DNA from: Ampelomyces quisqualis
Lineage: Eukaryota > Ascomycota > Dothideomycetes > Pleosporales > Phaeosphaeriaceae
Assembly: GCA_018398575.1 (NCBI GenBank)
Contig: JAGTXZ010000024.1
Location: forward strand, 2,356,001-2,420,000
Length of the DNA: 64,000 bases
Direction: 5' to 3'
Part shown: piece after piece, positions 11,395 to 21,834 of the stretch
Numbering within the stretch: position 1 is the stretch's first letter
Layout: every line of letters starts with the position of its first letter
The notes under the pieces: generated by a model
What the model was told of the DNA's origin: nothing
What the model saw: only the letters and a program-made list of their open reading frames with translations
The model's database searches: none
Translations under genes and position numbers: made by a program

Positions 11395-13095
11395 TCATCT
11401 AACCTTGTACAAACAAGGCTTGAGCACCTTTCTATCCTGCTCATCATTCACCTCCTCCTCTCCAGCCACGGCACTAAACTTTTTCCCCTTGATTCCAAAC
11501 TTGAGAGCGCGATTCGTACTGAACCTGCCCTCCGCCGCCGCAGCAGCACCTTCCTTTGCATTCTTGCCCGCAACGGGTTGCGCACCTTTGATGAATTGCA
11601 TCTTGACGAACATTTTATTACTCAGATCGATTGCGTCGGCCTGTCGTTCGGGCAGAGCGTCGAGCACAAAGCCTCGCTTGGCAAGGACTTGTGTAAACGC
11701 ACTTAGGTCTGTCGCGTTTGGTTTCTCAGCGCCGTCAACGGCGTGGGCAAGGAGTGTTTCGTCTGCGGCGGCGTTGGTTTCTTCTGCCTCTTGTTCTTCA
11801 GACTTTGGGTTCCCCTTTTCGGTACGTTTTTTGCGCAACGAGCCCACGGAATTCACGGGCACTTTTTTCCCGTCTGCTGCTGCTGCTGCTGCGCGCGCAA
11901 ATCGCGATTTGATCTCGCTGACCCAGAGTTCGCCGCGCCAGCGCAGAATGCGGTATGCTTCGTCGACGAAATCGAGCCAGTTTGTGCCCATGAGCGCGAG
12001 GCAGAAGATGGCGACGTCGACGGATCCGGGGGCAAGCGGGAGCGAGGATATATCTGCTACTGTGACGAGCGGGGCGGAAGGGCCGGTGGGTTTGGCGAGG
12101 TCGAAGGAGTGGATTGTGAGGTGCAGGTCGTTGAGGTGCGGGGCTAGACGGTATGCGAGGGATGCGGTGCCGCAGCCTAGGTCGGCGATGGTGGTGTGGA
12201 ATTTGGGGTTGCGGGGGAGAGGTTTAGAATCGCCTGTGAGTCGCACGCCGATGGCGGTGGCATCCTGTTCGGCTTCGGGTTGTTTGCTGCTTTTGCCTTT
12301 GGCTGCGCGCTTCTTGTCTTTCCATGGGTCGCGGTTGCGGATGGCGCCGCGCGAGAGGATGCTGGCGACGTAGCTGTCTACCGGGTTGGAGGGCCATACT
12401 TGGACTTGTTGGGCGAAGCCGCGGTGGTAGTCTTCAAACATGGAAGGATCCTCTTTGAAGAGAGAGAGCGATTCCAGAGAGGGCTTGGTGTAGAGGGATT
12501 CGTTGAGATGGCGGAAGCGGGCGCTCGCGAGTTTGGAACGCATGCTGCGTTGGAGGGGTGTGAGGCCGGCGGGTTCGGGGATGAGGGACGTCAGGTCGGC
12601 CGATTCAAGGGCAGCTTTTGCATCTGCGGTAGATTGATCATTTGACTTGATGTCCTTCTTGCGCTTCTTTTTGTCGCGTTTCGACTCGTTCTCAGTCGTT
12701 GTGGGCTTCTGACCGGGAGCGTCTGTTCCTTCACCTGGTGCATCTTTCGCTCCCTGTACTGTCGCATCTTCTGACTTTGTGACGCTGTCCTCCGCCGCTT
12801 TTTTGTCCTTGTTGCTCTTTCCTCTCTTCCGCTTCTTTCCTCGCTTCTCTTGCGCACCATCGCCAGTCTCTTCTACACCAGTTGTCGCTGTTGTAGATGC
12901 CTCTTGGGGCTTTGCGTGTTTTGTATCAACCACCTTATCCCACAGCTCTCCAATGTTCTCCGCATTCACTTGTTGCTCCTGCTTCTCCTTGCGCTTCAAA
13001 GCCTTCTTCCCCAGCTTATTCGGATCTTTGGGCTTCGGCTTCTCGATTTGTGTCGCGATGGGCGCAGAGACGTTCCAGCCCGGGACCGAAAACAT
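11395..13095 (-). CDS. RRP8: 25S rRNA adenine-N1 methyltransferase RRP8
   Basis: A single uninterrupted exon of 566 residues. RRP8 is the nucleolar SAM-dependent enzyme that makes m1A on large-subunit rRNA. It begins with the family start MFSVPGWNVSA. A long Lys/Glu-rich, low-complexity, nucleolar-type region follows to about residue 200. The Rossmann methyltransferase core has motif I IADLGCGTASLA, an acidic loop HSFDLAKP, and the family block DVAIFCLALMGTNW followed by EAYRILRWRGELWVSEI. The C-terminal half has an insertion rich in Lys/Glu/Ala before the terminal FVLKM-like strand region, then a basic tail ending CLYKVR. It is divergent from the FAD monooxygenase at 13.5 kb. Confidence 0.93.
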   Translation of the reverse strand: MFSVPGWNVSAPIATQIEKPKPKDPNKLGKKALKRKEKQEQQVNAENIGELWDKVVDTKHAKPQEASTTATTGVEETGDGAQEKRGKKRKRGKSNKDKKAAEDSVTKSEDATVQGAKDAPGEGTDAPGQKPTTTENESKRDKKKRKKDIKSNDQSTADAKAALESADLTSLIPEPAGLTPLQRSMRSKLASARFRHLNESLYTKPSLESLSLFKEDPSMFEDYHRGFAQQVQVWPSNPVDSYVASILSRGAIRNRDPWKDKKRAAKGKSSKQPEAEQDATAIGVRLTGDSKPLPRNPKFHTTIADLGCGTASLAYRLAPHLNDLHLTIHSFDLAKPTGPSAPLVTVADISSLPLAPGSVDVAIFCLALMGTNWLDFVDEAYRILRWRGELWVSEIKSRFARAAAAAADGKKVPVNSVGSLRKKRTEKGNPKSEEQEAEETNAAADETLLAHAVDGAEKPNATDLSAFTQVLAKRGFVLDALPERQADAIDLSNKMFVKMQFIKGAQPVAGKNAKEGAAAAAEGRFSTNRALKFGIKGKKFSAVAGEEEVNDEQDRKVLKPCLYKVR

Positions 13096-13522
13096 AGTTG
13101 CGGGTGCTCTGCGAATGTCGGCGTACGTCCGCGATGATGTTGGAAGGCGTGCAGCGTGAAGCCTCAGCGACCAGCTCGAAAATTTGGGCGGTGGGAATTC
13201 TGCCGGGCGGCAAGTGGGGCGCGCTAGAGCGGAGGTTATCTTGACGCCGATTGATTGCTTATTACCGTATCAACCGTCGTGCCTTTGCAGTTCTTGTACA
13301 CTCCAGAGTGTGACCGACTCGTTGCATTGGACGCGTTATTCATCAGATTCAAAGTCGCACATCCTCTACGCGCGCGCGCTTCACGTCCAGGTCATCATTA
13401 TTCTTCTAGCCGTGACCTTGATAGGAAGCGGCACAGCGTCGAGAATGCTACACTTGCCGTACTACCGGTGTACACTGCCAACATAGCCGTATATTTTGCC
13501 AACACAACCTGTTTGTTCTACC
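13096..13522. promoter_or_regulatory. Divergent promoter between RRP8 and the FAD monooxygenase
   Basis: The 427 bp between outward-facing start codons should contain both promoters. An alternating CG stretch lies near 13371. No specific binding site can be assigned. Confidence 0.45.
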
Positions 13523-15103
13523 ATGGTTGCTGAATCTGACAACGACTTCCATGTCGCCATTGTCGGTATTTACAAGAAGACTCTTATCGGTTCGCTGGAG
13601 CCAGCTTATAGGAACGTTAGGTGCCGGCATCGGAGGCCTCGCGCTCGCTATGGGCCTCCACAAGAAAGGAATCCAATTCACGCTTTATGAGGATGCGAAA
13701 CAGTACTCAGCCGTGGGGTAAGCTCTGGTTGTAAACCACTCTGCGTCTTCTGATGTCTCCACAGTGCTGGCATAGGCTTCGCTCCAAATGGGCTGAGGGC
13801 AATGGACTTGATTGAACCTGGCTTCCGCCCGTTGTATGAGAATATTTGCGTGGGAAACAAGCCTGCCGATGCTCAGAACGTTTTCTTCGAGGGCATGCTC
13901 CTTGAAAACGGCCTTGGTGTGCACCTCCTGAGGAACTACAGTGCCTTCTTGCTAACCTGCCATCGTAGGCCAGGATCAGCCATGGTACGGTAACTCAGCG
14001 TGGGGCCACCCTGACTTCATCCGTAAATCTGTTCGTCACTCTCTGAAATGAAATCTGTTATGCTGATCTCAACAAGGCACATCGGAAGACGCTGCTTAAT
14101 ATTATGACTGATTTCATCCCTATTGAGAAAGTCGAATTCAACAAACGTCTTGTTGAGATCGAGCAACACCCTGCTAAGGTTGTTCTTAAATTTGCAGATG
14201 GAGGGGTTGGGGAAGCAAGTGTTCTTGCAGGCGCTGACGGGATCAAGAGCATAGTGCGAGCGCATGTCTTACGACCACAATTCCCAGCACAAGTTGCCCC
14301 TGTATATGCTAACGCATACTGCTACAGGGCTGTAATTCCAATTGCTGATGCCGAGGCTATTCTTGGAGATCTCACTGATGTTGCCAAATTTTATTTTGGC
14401 CATAACCGCAGTGCAGTGACGTACAGGATTTCAGAAGGAAGAGTAAGCAAATTCTCTTCGAAGCACATTTGTACTACAGCTCTATACTGATCAGACGGTT
14501 CTGCTCTAGGAGTTCAACTATCTTCTATGCGTGACTGACGAAGATGGGTGCAAGTCGGACAAGGCTGTGACCGACACTGTCTCCTACGAAGCCATGATGG
14601 CCGATTTTGACGGGCCAGGAGTCGACGACCGCTTCCGACAATTGTTAGCTATGGCTCAACCCATTCGATGGGGATTTTTTCATCACTTAAAAACATCAAC
14701 GTACTACCGTGGCCGCGTGGCGCTCATAGGCGACAGTGCCCATGCTTCGCTGCCGTTCCAGGCTGCAGGCGCTGCTCAAGGTGTAGAAGATGCCTTAGTC
14801 CTGTCCAACGTACTGGCAGAGGTCGCGAAATCATTCAAACAAGACGCAAACTTAGAAGCACAGATTGTCGCAGGGCTTCGTGCGTACGACTTGATACGGC
14901 GGCCACGCGCACAAAAGCAGCTAGAACAAGCTGCAGAGGTAGCTCGCATGATTTTCTTCCAACATGAGGAGGCACGAGACGACATGAATAAGATTCTCCC
15001 AAGATTGCAAAGAGGTCGTTTTGACTGGTTATGGTTCCATGATATTCAGGAGGATGTGGACAAGGCTTTGTCCACATTGCAAGAGGCATGCCAAGTCCAT
15101 TAG
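13523..15103 (+). CDS. FAD-dependent monooxygenase, salicylate hydroxylase-like
   Basis: Six exons: 13523-13565, 13621-13717, 13765-13916, 13969-14030, 14077-14442, 14510-15103; 437 residues. Introns are 46-67 nt. Group A flavin hydroxylases use NAD(P)H and O2 to hydroxylate aromatic or polyketide substrates. The dinucleotide motif GAGIGG is at residues 15-20, interrupted by intron 1 inside its first Gly codon. The DG motif is LAGADGIKS. The second FAD motif, [26 protein letters not shown], is near 314. Intron 4 uses an unusual GTTCGT donor, chosen because it rejoins IRKS to AHRKTLL, a typical family block. The gene converges on an arylamine N-acetyltransferase, suggesting a possible role in aromatic detoxification. 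Substrate is unknown. Confidence 0.87.
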
Positions 15104-15375
15104 AGTAACGATTTGACGCAGATGAGGGAAACATAATTCGAGCCTTTACACTCGTTATATTAGCATTCCTTAAACGTCGTAGATATAATAGTGACAGCAC
15201 AGAGATAAGAAAGGTACATGAAGTCAGAAACGAGTGAAAATAGCGAGGCTCGAAGTCCAACCCAGTTCTTAACTTCTTCAGAGTACACAATCAGATTAGG
15301 AAAATAGCTTCTATCAAAGAAGTCGGACAATCGTGATCATCAAGATGTCCAGGATGATAGAAGATCGAGCTAATA

Positions 15376-16407
15376 TCAGGCCAATCGCAGCTCCAAGGGG
15401 ATACCCTCCTTTTGCACATCAGTCAAATCGATGTCGAAATATTCCTTCAGTGCAACGATACGCTCTTCTTCTGTCTTGCATTCCTTCAAACGCTTCCGAT
15501 TAAGGCCAATAGTCTTCTTGATCCCACCCTCAAAGAGAGTTATACTGCCTATAATCTCCTCACCATCGGCAACCTCGTTCATAAGCATCTTTGTGCATGT
15601 GATATATTTTGTGAAGAAGGAGCTCGGGTTCGTAGATGTGAACCATGACATGATCTCGTAGTCTTGAGGCAAAAACTCCGTCTCCGTGAAACAATAGACG
15701 GGCGTCCACGTATTCTCCCCTTGGTTGACTGGCTCATAGCAGACGTCATAGCACCATAGTTTCAACCCAGTTCCGTAGGACTCTGCTATGGCGCGATGTT
15801 GAAGTCTTATTCTTCGCGGAGCAACACTCGTCGTCTCGTATTCATCTTCCAAGGGGTACGGTAGATTGGGACCCATTGCTCCCATCCCAACGTCTACAAC
15901 GTACCATGCACTATCCAGTCGTACGAGATTGAGCATGTGGTTCCACCCATCGTAAGTTGAAGCTTGGTTCTTGCGGACATGTTGGTAGGGGCTCATTGCT
16001 CGTGATACCCGGCCTCCGCAGTTACGCACTTTGAAGCCAATCGAGCGAAGCACAGTCGCAAAGAAAGTGTTGTTCTCCATGCACCGACCTCCGCGACGCT
16101 GTGTGACTATTTTCGCATAGAGTTCCATGGTGTTCAGAGTGATGGATTTTTGAGCCGAGTAGTGTAATTCAAGGTTCTCGAAAGGGACGTTGCAGGTGTG
16201 ATATCTGGTCAGAGCCTGTAAGAAGGGTAGACCATGTTGTTTGGTTACACCCAAAGTTTTGTCTGATAAAATTGGTGAGTCCAGGTATTTCCGAGGAAGA
16301 CGTATTCGGTTGTAGTAAATTTGCAGCTCGCTGACACTGTAGTACGGTCGCTCCTTGTCGCTCAACGGTAGCTCAGTAAGTCGCAAAGGCACGGAAGTGT
16401 CTGGCAT
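15376..16407 (-). CDS. Arylamine N-acetyltransferase
   Basis: Single exon, 343 residues from ATG 16405-16407; an upstream in-frame Met at 16467 would add 20 unlikely residues. NAT enzymes acylate arylamines and hydrazines from an acyl-CoA by a cysteine relay. The triad is visible: Cys in RRGGRCMENN (about 109), His in YDGWNHMLNLV (about 157) and Asp in WYVVDVGMG (about 172). An N-terminal element VPFENLE with preceding YHTCN is also typical. Some fungal NATs use malonyl-CoA and detoxify plant benzoxazolinone-derived aminophenols; that role here is only inferred. It is tail-to-tail with the FAD monooxygenase, 272 bp apart. Confidence 0.93.
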   Translation of the reverse strand: MPDTSVPLRLTELPLSDKERPYYSVSELQIYYNRIRLPRKYLDSPILSDKTLGVTKQHGLPFLQALTRYHTCNVPFENLELHYSAQKSITLNTMELYAKIVTQRRGGRCMENNTFFATVLRSIGFKVRNCGGRVSRAMSPYQHVRKNQASTYDGWNHMLNLVRLDSAWYVVDVGMGAMGPNLPYPLEDEYETTSVAPRRIRLQHRAIAESYGTGLKLWCYDVCYEPVNQGENTWTPVYCFTETEFLPQDYEIMSWFTSTNPSSFFTKYITCTKMLMNEVADGEEIIGSITLFEGGIKKTIGLNRKRLKECKTEEERIVALKEYFDIDLTDVQKEGIPLELRLA

Positions 16408-17220
16408 GATGTCTACGAGTGCTAGTCGCGTTGTGGTTGCGAATGTAGGCCTTGGTCGAGGTCTCAATAGTTGTAGTTCGTCTGTTGTTGTGATGTTGGC
16501 TTAGTGTTGTCATCTCAACATGCCACGACGTTGCATTACTTATCGTGGCTAAATAGATGGAGCATCACATGTGGGTCCAACCTAGCGCGTACGTCGTGCC
16601 CCGCGCTGCTGCTTGACTGTCGTTACGGGCTCCGCAGCCGAAATACCAAATCGTCCTTCACATAAAGGACATCAAACGGACACAGCTCGTTGCATCAGAT
16701 CGTAAGAGCGGTCTCGCTACCGTTAATGCTGAGGCTTACAATGCGATCGAACGCTATTGGCATTTGTGCTGGCGAACACCGAGTAGCGTTCATACGAATG
16801 TTGGAAGAAACGAAATCGAGCTCAAGACCGGGAAGGGAATTTGCAAGCCAGAGTAGAGTTGGTGTTGTTCAGTGATGGATATGTTGGGCGGTCGATAGCA
16901 CTGAAAATGTTCAAGGCCTTTTGAGGCAGTCGATCAAGACAGACTGTTCGTTTTGGAGCAAGGTCCAGTGCCCGAAAACTACGAATCGCTCTATGATACC
17001 GAGTTGTCTTACTCAAAATTGAAGTAACTATGAGTCTGCTGGGTTTTGTGGACCTGGAGTGTTAAATGTTACTTGAACTACGAGGGAAAGATGTGGCCTG
17101 TGAGATCGGTAGAGTAAGAAGAAAGACATCAGCACTAAAGATGTTATGCATTGCATTCCGCTAGTATATTATTACCAAGGAAAGATCCGCCTTATTACTG
17201 ACCAGATCTACCTCCTCACT
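16408..17220. other. Intergenic region upstream of the arylamine N-acetyltransferase
   Basis: About 800 bp without a supportable gene. The part next to 16408 is the NAT promoter, and the rest separates it from the decayed membrane-protein gene. Confidence 0.5.
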
Positions 17221-17888
17221 TCAGGCAAATCCGACCTCTGAACCTCCGGTAAATCCGAGGACGTCCGCTGAGGCGCGTAAGCCGTGTACCTTCCCGGACG
17301 GCGGATGCGGGACACTACCATGTAACACCACATCTTCTGGTGGTGGTGAAATGACTTGCGACAGCTCATACCGCTGGACAGGACTGCCTACGATTTCCAA
17401 GCTCCCATATCCTGGCGCGCTGTATCTGTACTGGCTCTCTACTCCACACTCCTGAAAGTCCATCGGCCCTTGGTTATATACCGGCTGCTGCTGATGACCC
17501 GGAGGCGCCGGGTACACGTACGTCGGCTGCAGACTGTGTATTGGTGGAATTTGAGAGTACGGCTGTGGCGATACGGTGGACGTGGTTGTGAAGAATTTGC
17601 TTGCCATCATATTATATGCGAGCTTTGAGTCTGTCTAAGCTTTTTGGTTTGGTTGTGAGACCATAACAGATGTGACAGCACTGTCGATCGTCTCCTGGTT
17701 GCGCTCTTTGCGTGTCTTGCGGCTGCGCCAGAACCAGAATCCGAGGATAAGGCAGATGATTAGAGATTCATCAGCAGTGCCGGCTCCGAAGCCTACTTTG
17801 GCGCCTTTGCTGAGACCTTTGGAGCTACCGACTGGGACAGTACTGGGTTGCGGATTTCCTCCATCGTCATTTCCACCGCTCTGGCCTC

Positions 17889-18403
17889 CAGAGCCCGCAA
17901 CAAACAAACATGAATTAAATATTTGATTTGATTTGTTTAATTGTAACTAAACAAACAAACAAATATAGAGAGCTAATTTTACTAAACAAACAAATATAAA
18001 AATTGTTATATTTGCAAATATTTGCAAATATTTAGTTGTTGTATTATATAGCTAGTTTTAGCTAAGTTTTAGCATTGTAATTGCGTTTACCACTAAATCT
18101 AGTTATGTAATCTAGTTACGTGATTTTAATCTAGTCATGTAATCTAGTTATGTAATCTAGTTATGTAATCTAGTAACGTAATCTAAGAGCAGGCTAGGCC
18201 TAATAGATTGCGATCTAGCCTAATAAGGATCCTAATCATTTGTATACAAACGCTAAGGCTTTTACTAAATATTTGTTAAACAAACAAATACACACGCTCT
18301 AAAATACTAAACAAACAAACAAATATAGGCTAGGTGCCAAGCTTTACCAAACAAATCAAATATGGGTGCTAAATTTGATTTGATTTGTTTGTTGCGGGCT
18401 CTG
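17889..18403. mobile_element. hAT-type MITE, 515 bp, with 8-bp target duplication
   Basis: Perfect 20-bp terminal inverted repeats, CAGAGCCCGCAACAAACAAA, bound the element. It is flanked by direct copies of CTGGCCTC at 17881-17888 and 18404-18411. The interior is AT-rich with repeated (A)CAAA(C/T) and TAATCTAGTTA(C/T)GT words, for example 18100-18180, and has no coding capacity. Eight-base duplications and CAG-starting ends are hallmarks of the hAT superfamily, so it is a non-autonomous passenger. Confidence 0.92.
18085..18185. repeat. Short internal tandem repeat of the MITE
   Basis: The word GTAATCTAGT(T/A)A(C/T) recurs about every 12-16 bases (near 18115, 18139, 18151, 18163 and 18177). 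It is probably an internal subrepeat of the MITE. Confidence 0.6.
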
Positions 18404-18704
18404 CTGGCCTCCACCACCGCCGACAGTCACTATCTTTGCTTCTAGAATGGATAATCCAGGAGTGGCTATTATGTAGTCGTTGAGGTCATGGTGCTCTTCG
18501 CGTTGACGACAGATGTCACTGTCTGCCAAAGCGTCGTGGAGTGCGTCGCTGTTGCTCGAGCGGTAAAGGTCGTGGTCACCAGACGCGTTGATGTAGAACT
18601 AATGGTTGTGGTTCTGGCTACAGAGGTTACCGTAGAAACGAAATGATTGACCTGGCGCTTCCTCATGAGCTCCGGTGGAGGAAGAAATTGGGTGATTACG
18701 GATG

Positions 18705-19074
18705 CTAGGACTTCTTTGTTATTTCCAACTTTTCAATCATTTCATACCCGCTAGGAGGCGACAGGTATCTCTCGTGAGGCTGCTCGGTAACATACCCAGG
18801 CCGCCCGCCTTCTAAATTCCGAGCTCGTTTTGCAGATCTCTCCGTGGTGGTGGCCTGGGTAGAAGTTAGCATTGCTTTTCTAATGTCAATTGGAAACCCA
18901 AATAGCAATAGTTGTGGCAATATGAGCGCTCGATACTGTTATAATCGTTACGCTACTCAAAGTCGAGCTAATCGTTGCTGTTCCGCCAACTGTGATAGTT
19001 GTGATGGATACATCTTGAAACCGCACAGCAGTCGAAGTCGCACTACAGGACACTACGACACTACACAGGCGCAC
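18705..19074 (-). pseudogene. Possible remnant of a second Ser/Thr-rich membrane protein
   Basis: Two minus-strand frames adjoin. The first (18886-19074) is Ser/Thr/Ile-rich (SITTITVGGTATISSTLSS). The second (18705-18920) starts hydrophobic (LPQLLLFGF), then reads as a tail (GGRPGYVTEQPHERYLS, ending MIEKLEITKKS). They look like an ectodomain and cytoplasmic tail in different frames, resembling the neighbouring decayed gene. An intron could also explain the shift. Confidence 0.3.
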
Positions 19075-19435
19075 AAGATCAGCACATTAGAACGCCAGAG
19101 AGGCCAGTAATCTACTTTCGGAAAGCACAAATGTCTCTATTACAGATAGCTTAGCAAGAAAAAGTTCCGCAGCAAACTGCTCTAGTAGCAGTGTTGCAGC
19201 AGCCTCTGTTCGGACAGCATGCACCGCCGCTCGCAATAGGGCAACATCTTTCCTGTCTTTTGAAGACATATGGAATGTGCCATTAATTCGGGCTGCTACC
19301 GAACTCAGGAGAGTCGTAAAATGCTGGAAGTCCTGGGGTAGGTCCCTGTAACTAGGTGTTCGACGAGGCTAGCATTGGTGTTTGGTACATCAATTCTCAT
19401 AAGGTTAGACAATACCTATAGTAACTGTTTGCGCT

Positions 19436-19516
19436 CTAGCGCTCAATATACTTTGGAGGTATCGCACTAACAGTGTTAAGCAGCGCAACAGCGACGAGAA
19501 GCGAGAATTGTACCAT
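19436..19516 (-). pseudogene. Possible signal-peptide remnant of a secreted protein
   Basis: Met at 19516 begins a 26-codon frame reading like a signal peptide (MVQFSLLVAVALLNTVSA), then IPPKYIER and a stop. No mature protein follows in any frame I can join. It could be exon 1 of a lost or unrecognised small secreted protein. Confidence 0.25.
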
Positions 19517-20591
19517 TTCGCAGAGCGTCAGAGCAAACAGAGCTGAACACAAGCAAGCTAACAGTATAGCTAAGAAAGCATTGTTCTGAATCTTGTATGC
19601 TTCAGGTTCAGCCTTGTTGTTCGGCCCACAAAGGTTGCGCTGTTTACTCAAGCCACATTCGCCTACCAAGAAATACAATTCACTGTGCCCAGGCCAGACT
19701 TCATAGTCCCCCGTGTTTCTCTCCGATCTGTGATCCTTCCTACCGAGACTAGTGTAATCTGATCACCGTGCCTTCTCCCCAATGGTACCACGTAAGAGTC
19801 TGCCGAAATATCTTCGTGGTGCTCACTGTTTGGTATGAGATTGTCGCTACTCCGGACGATCTACATCGTTTAATTACCCTCTAGCGATCGAATTGTGAGG
19901 CCTGCATATACACGCGTAGACATCGCCGGACGCGGTAATTACTAGGTTTGTTCTTGGCGTCAAGGCTGAGTCTTAGCCTGCACAGCCTGAATCTACTATT
20001 TGGAATCATGCCGACCAGGGCTATAGCGGATATGATTGGGCAATCTTAGCTTTTGATGTATCTCGATTAATCGTGGCGCATAAGTATAGTGCGATTCTCA
20101 TTTGTAGGGAGGATCATCCTTAGTTGCATGGAGCTGATCATGTAGAAGGCAATACCAAAACTTTCGATTAGCTAGAAGGATAACGTTGCCACGTTCCTGT
20201 GTACCTGGCGTTAAGATTGGGTAACATTGCTACGCAGGGACATTGAAGTGTCGAGTAAATAACCAAGAGGTGATATAAAGGTTTGCTTTTTGACGACATT
20301 GGATAAATCCAGAATGAGTTCATACTGTCATTCGTCTACACAGCCGCACATTGGACTCCGAGAAGATCCCCAAGAGAAACTTAGTATTTCGTACTCAACA
20401 GCGTCTCTAATTATGCTTCATACTCAAAGGTATAGTAGCTTCACCACGAACAGTGCGACACGCGAGACTCTCTGGATGGAGTCTTTTTGCCATTTAGATC
20501 ACAATCTTGTTAGGGGCCTCTTGCTCTTCTGGCTCATCGAAGATGTTGACACTCCAGCGAGGTTTGTCTATTCAGTCGATTAACACCGCAA
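19517..20591. other. Intergenic stretch without a gene
   Basis: About 1.1 kb with only short open frames and no recognised motif. It ends at the 3' end of the aldo-keto reductase. Confidence 0.45.
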
Positions 20592-21834
20592 TCATGGGTC
20601 TTGATCATCATACTCACTGGCTGTGTATGGCACATTGTAGCGCCTTCGGCCTTGGTGCTCATCCGAAAACTTCTGGATTGCCGCAACATCTTGTTCAGAC
20701 AGCTCAATCTCCTTGAAGTTTTCCGCGATTCTGGATGGGGTGACCGACTTGGGGATAACGGAGTGACCACCGACCTGGCTCCACGCCAGAATGACCTGCG
20801 CTGGGGTAGCACCCTTCTTCTCGGCGATTGCCTTGACTTCAGGCCGTGTGATGAGCAGTGGGATGTCGAAGAAGTTGTTGCCAAAGGCAGAGTACGCGGT
20901 GATGTGGATGTTCTTCTCCTTGGCGTACTGGATCAGCTCCTTGCTAGGAAGGATGGGGTGACGTTCAATCTGATTGACTGCAGGGACAAGGTCCGTCTTC
21001 TCGATCAAATTCTTCAATGTCTTGTAGGTGAAATTGGAGACACCGACGGATCGGACCTTGCTCTTAGGAAGCTTGTTCACTGCTTTCCACGTCTCGCTGT
21101 TGGGAACAGAGTTGTCGATGTCGACTTCATTGGCATCAGAAGTAGCAGGGAAGAGGTCTGAGTGTGGGTCCTTGCCAGGACCGAAGTTGACAGGCCAATG
21201 AATGAGATAGAGATCGAGATATTCCAGCTCGAGTTCGGCAAGGGTATCATCGAGAGCGGCCTCGACATGAGCAGGATCATGTTGTGTATTCCAGAGCTTG
21301 GATGTGATGAAGATGTCTTCACGCTTAAGGCCAGGAATGTCCTTGAAAGCACGCTTGATGCCTTGGGCGACTTCCTTTTGGTTCTCGTAGCTGTAATGGG
21401 TGGAAAAGATCAGCTAACGCTTTTTGGCGATATCAGGGCGGAGAGCTCGAGGGATCATGATGTCGATTCAACTCGAGAAATGGCAGGTTTCAGACGTACA
21501 TTTTTGCAAGATCCTGTAAGGTACATCAGCGAGAACCTCGATATTGGTCGCTGAAAAAGGGAAAGCGTCTTGCAAAAGCGATTTGCAACGTCCGGGGTGA
21601 AGATGATTGCTGTCTTGGACATTGAGTCACTTACGAGATGGCGGTACCCAATCTTCAAGGCTTCATAGACGCCATTTCCGACCTCACCAGGAGCAGCCTG
21701 CCATGTTCCATATCCCAATTGCCTTGAACACAAAAGATTCATCAGTGATTCTACTTGGTGCAAGATATGGAGAACTTGACAACGTACGGGATCTTGGCCC
21801 CAGTGTTCAAGGTAACGGTTCTGCCGGACGACAT
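20592..21834 (-). CDS. Aldo-keto reductase (glycerol dehydrogenase/GCY1-like) with a 14-nt microexon
   Basis: Four exons: 21788-21834, 21635-21722, 21500-21513 and 20592-21390; 315 residues. The enzyme reduces aldehydes or ketones with NADPH. Exon 1 gives [16 protein letters not shown] and exon 2 gives [20 protein letters not shown] through GYRHL. The 14-nt exon 3 supplies DLAKI, and exon 4 resumes at [12 protein letters not shown]. Asp46 and Tyr51 of the catalytic tetrad are therefore joined across the microexon. Lys lies in ITSKLWNTQ and His in LIHWPVNFG. The nucleotide-binding end includes [12 protein letters not shown]. Splice sites around the microexon are CTTACAG and GTACGT. Substrate cannot be deduced. 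Confidence 0.9.

Larger units (their letters stand above)
17221..18666 (-). pseudogene. Decayed single-pass membrane protein gene split by a MITE
   Basis: Read on the minus strand from 18666, the remnant encodes a Ser/Thr-rich ectodomain (VSTVTSVARTTTISSTS), a frame break near 18470-18480, then LSILEAKIVTVGGGGGQ. A 515 bp MITE (17889-18403) follows. Removing it with one 8-bp target copy continues the frame exactly with SGGNDDGGNPQPST. After this come a Gly/Lys linker, a membrane segment ending LILGFWFW and a basic stop-transfer. An in-frame TAG (17635-17637) interrupts the cytoplasmic tail, which resumes after eight codons as the Tyr/Pro/Gln-rich stretch 17221-17610. The TAG could arise from CAG by a CpA-to-TpA change. 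The break near 18475 might be an intron instead. Related intact fungal proteins are surface proteins of unknown function. Confidence 0.7.

Noticed and set aside
11315..12373. 352-codon plus-strand frame
   Set aside because: It is antisense to RRP8 within its conserved methyltransferase core; GC-rich codon use opens the opposite strand. No domain.
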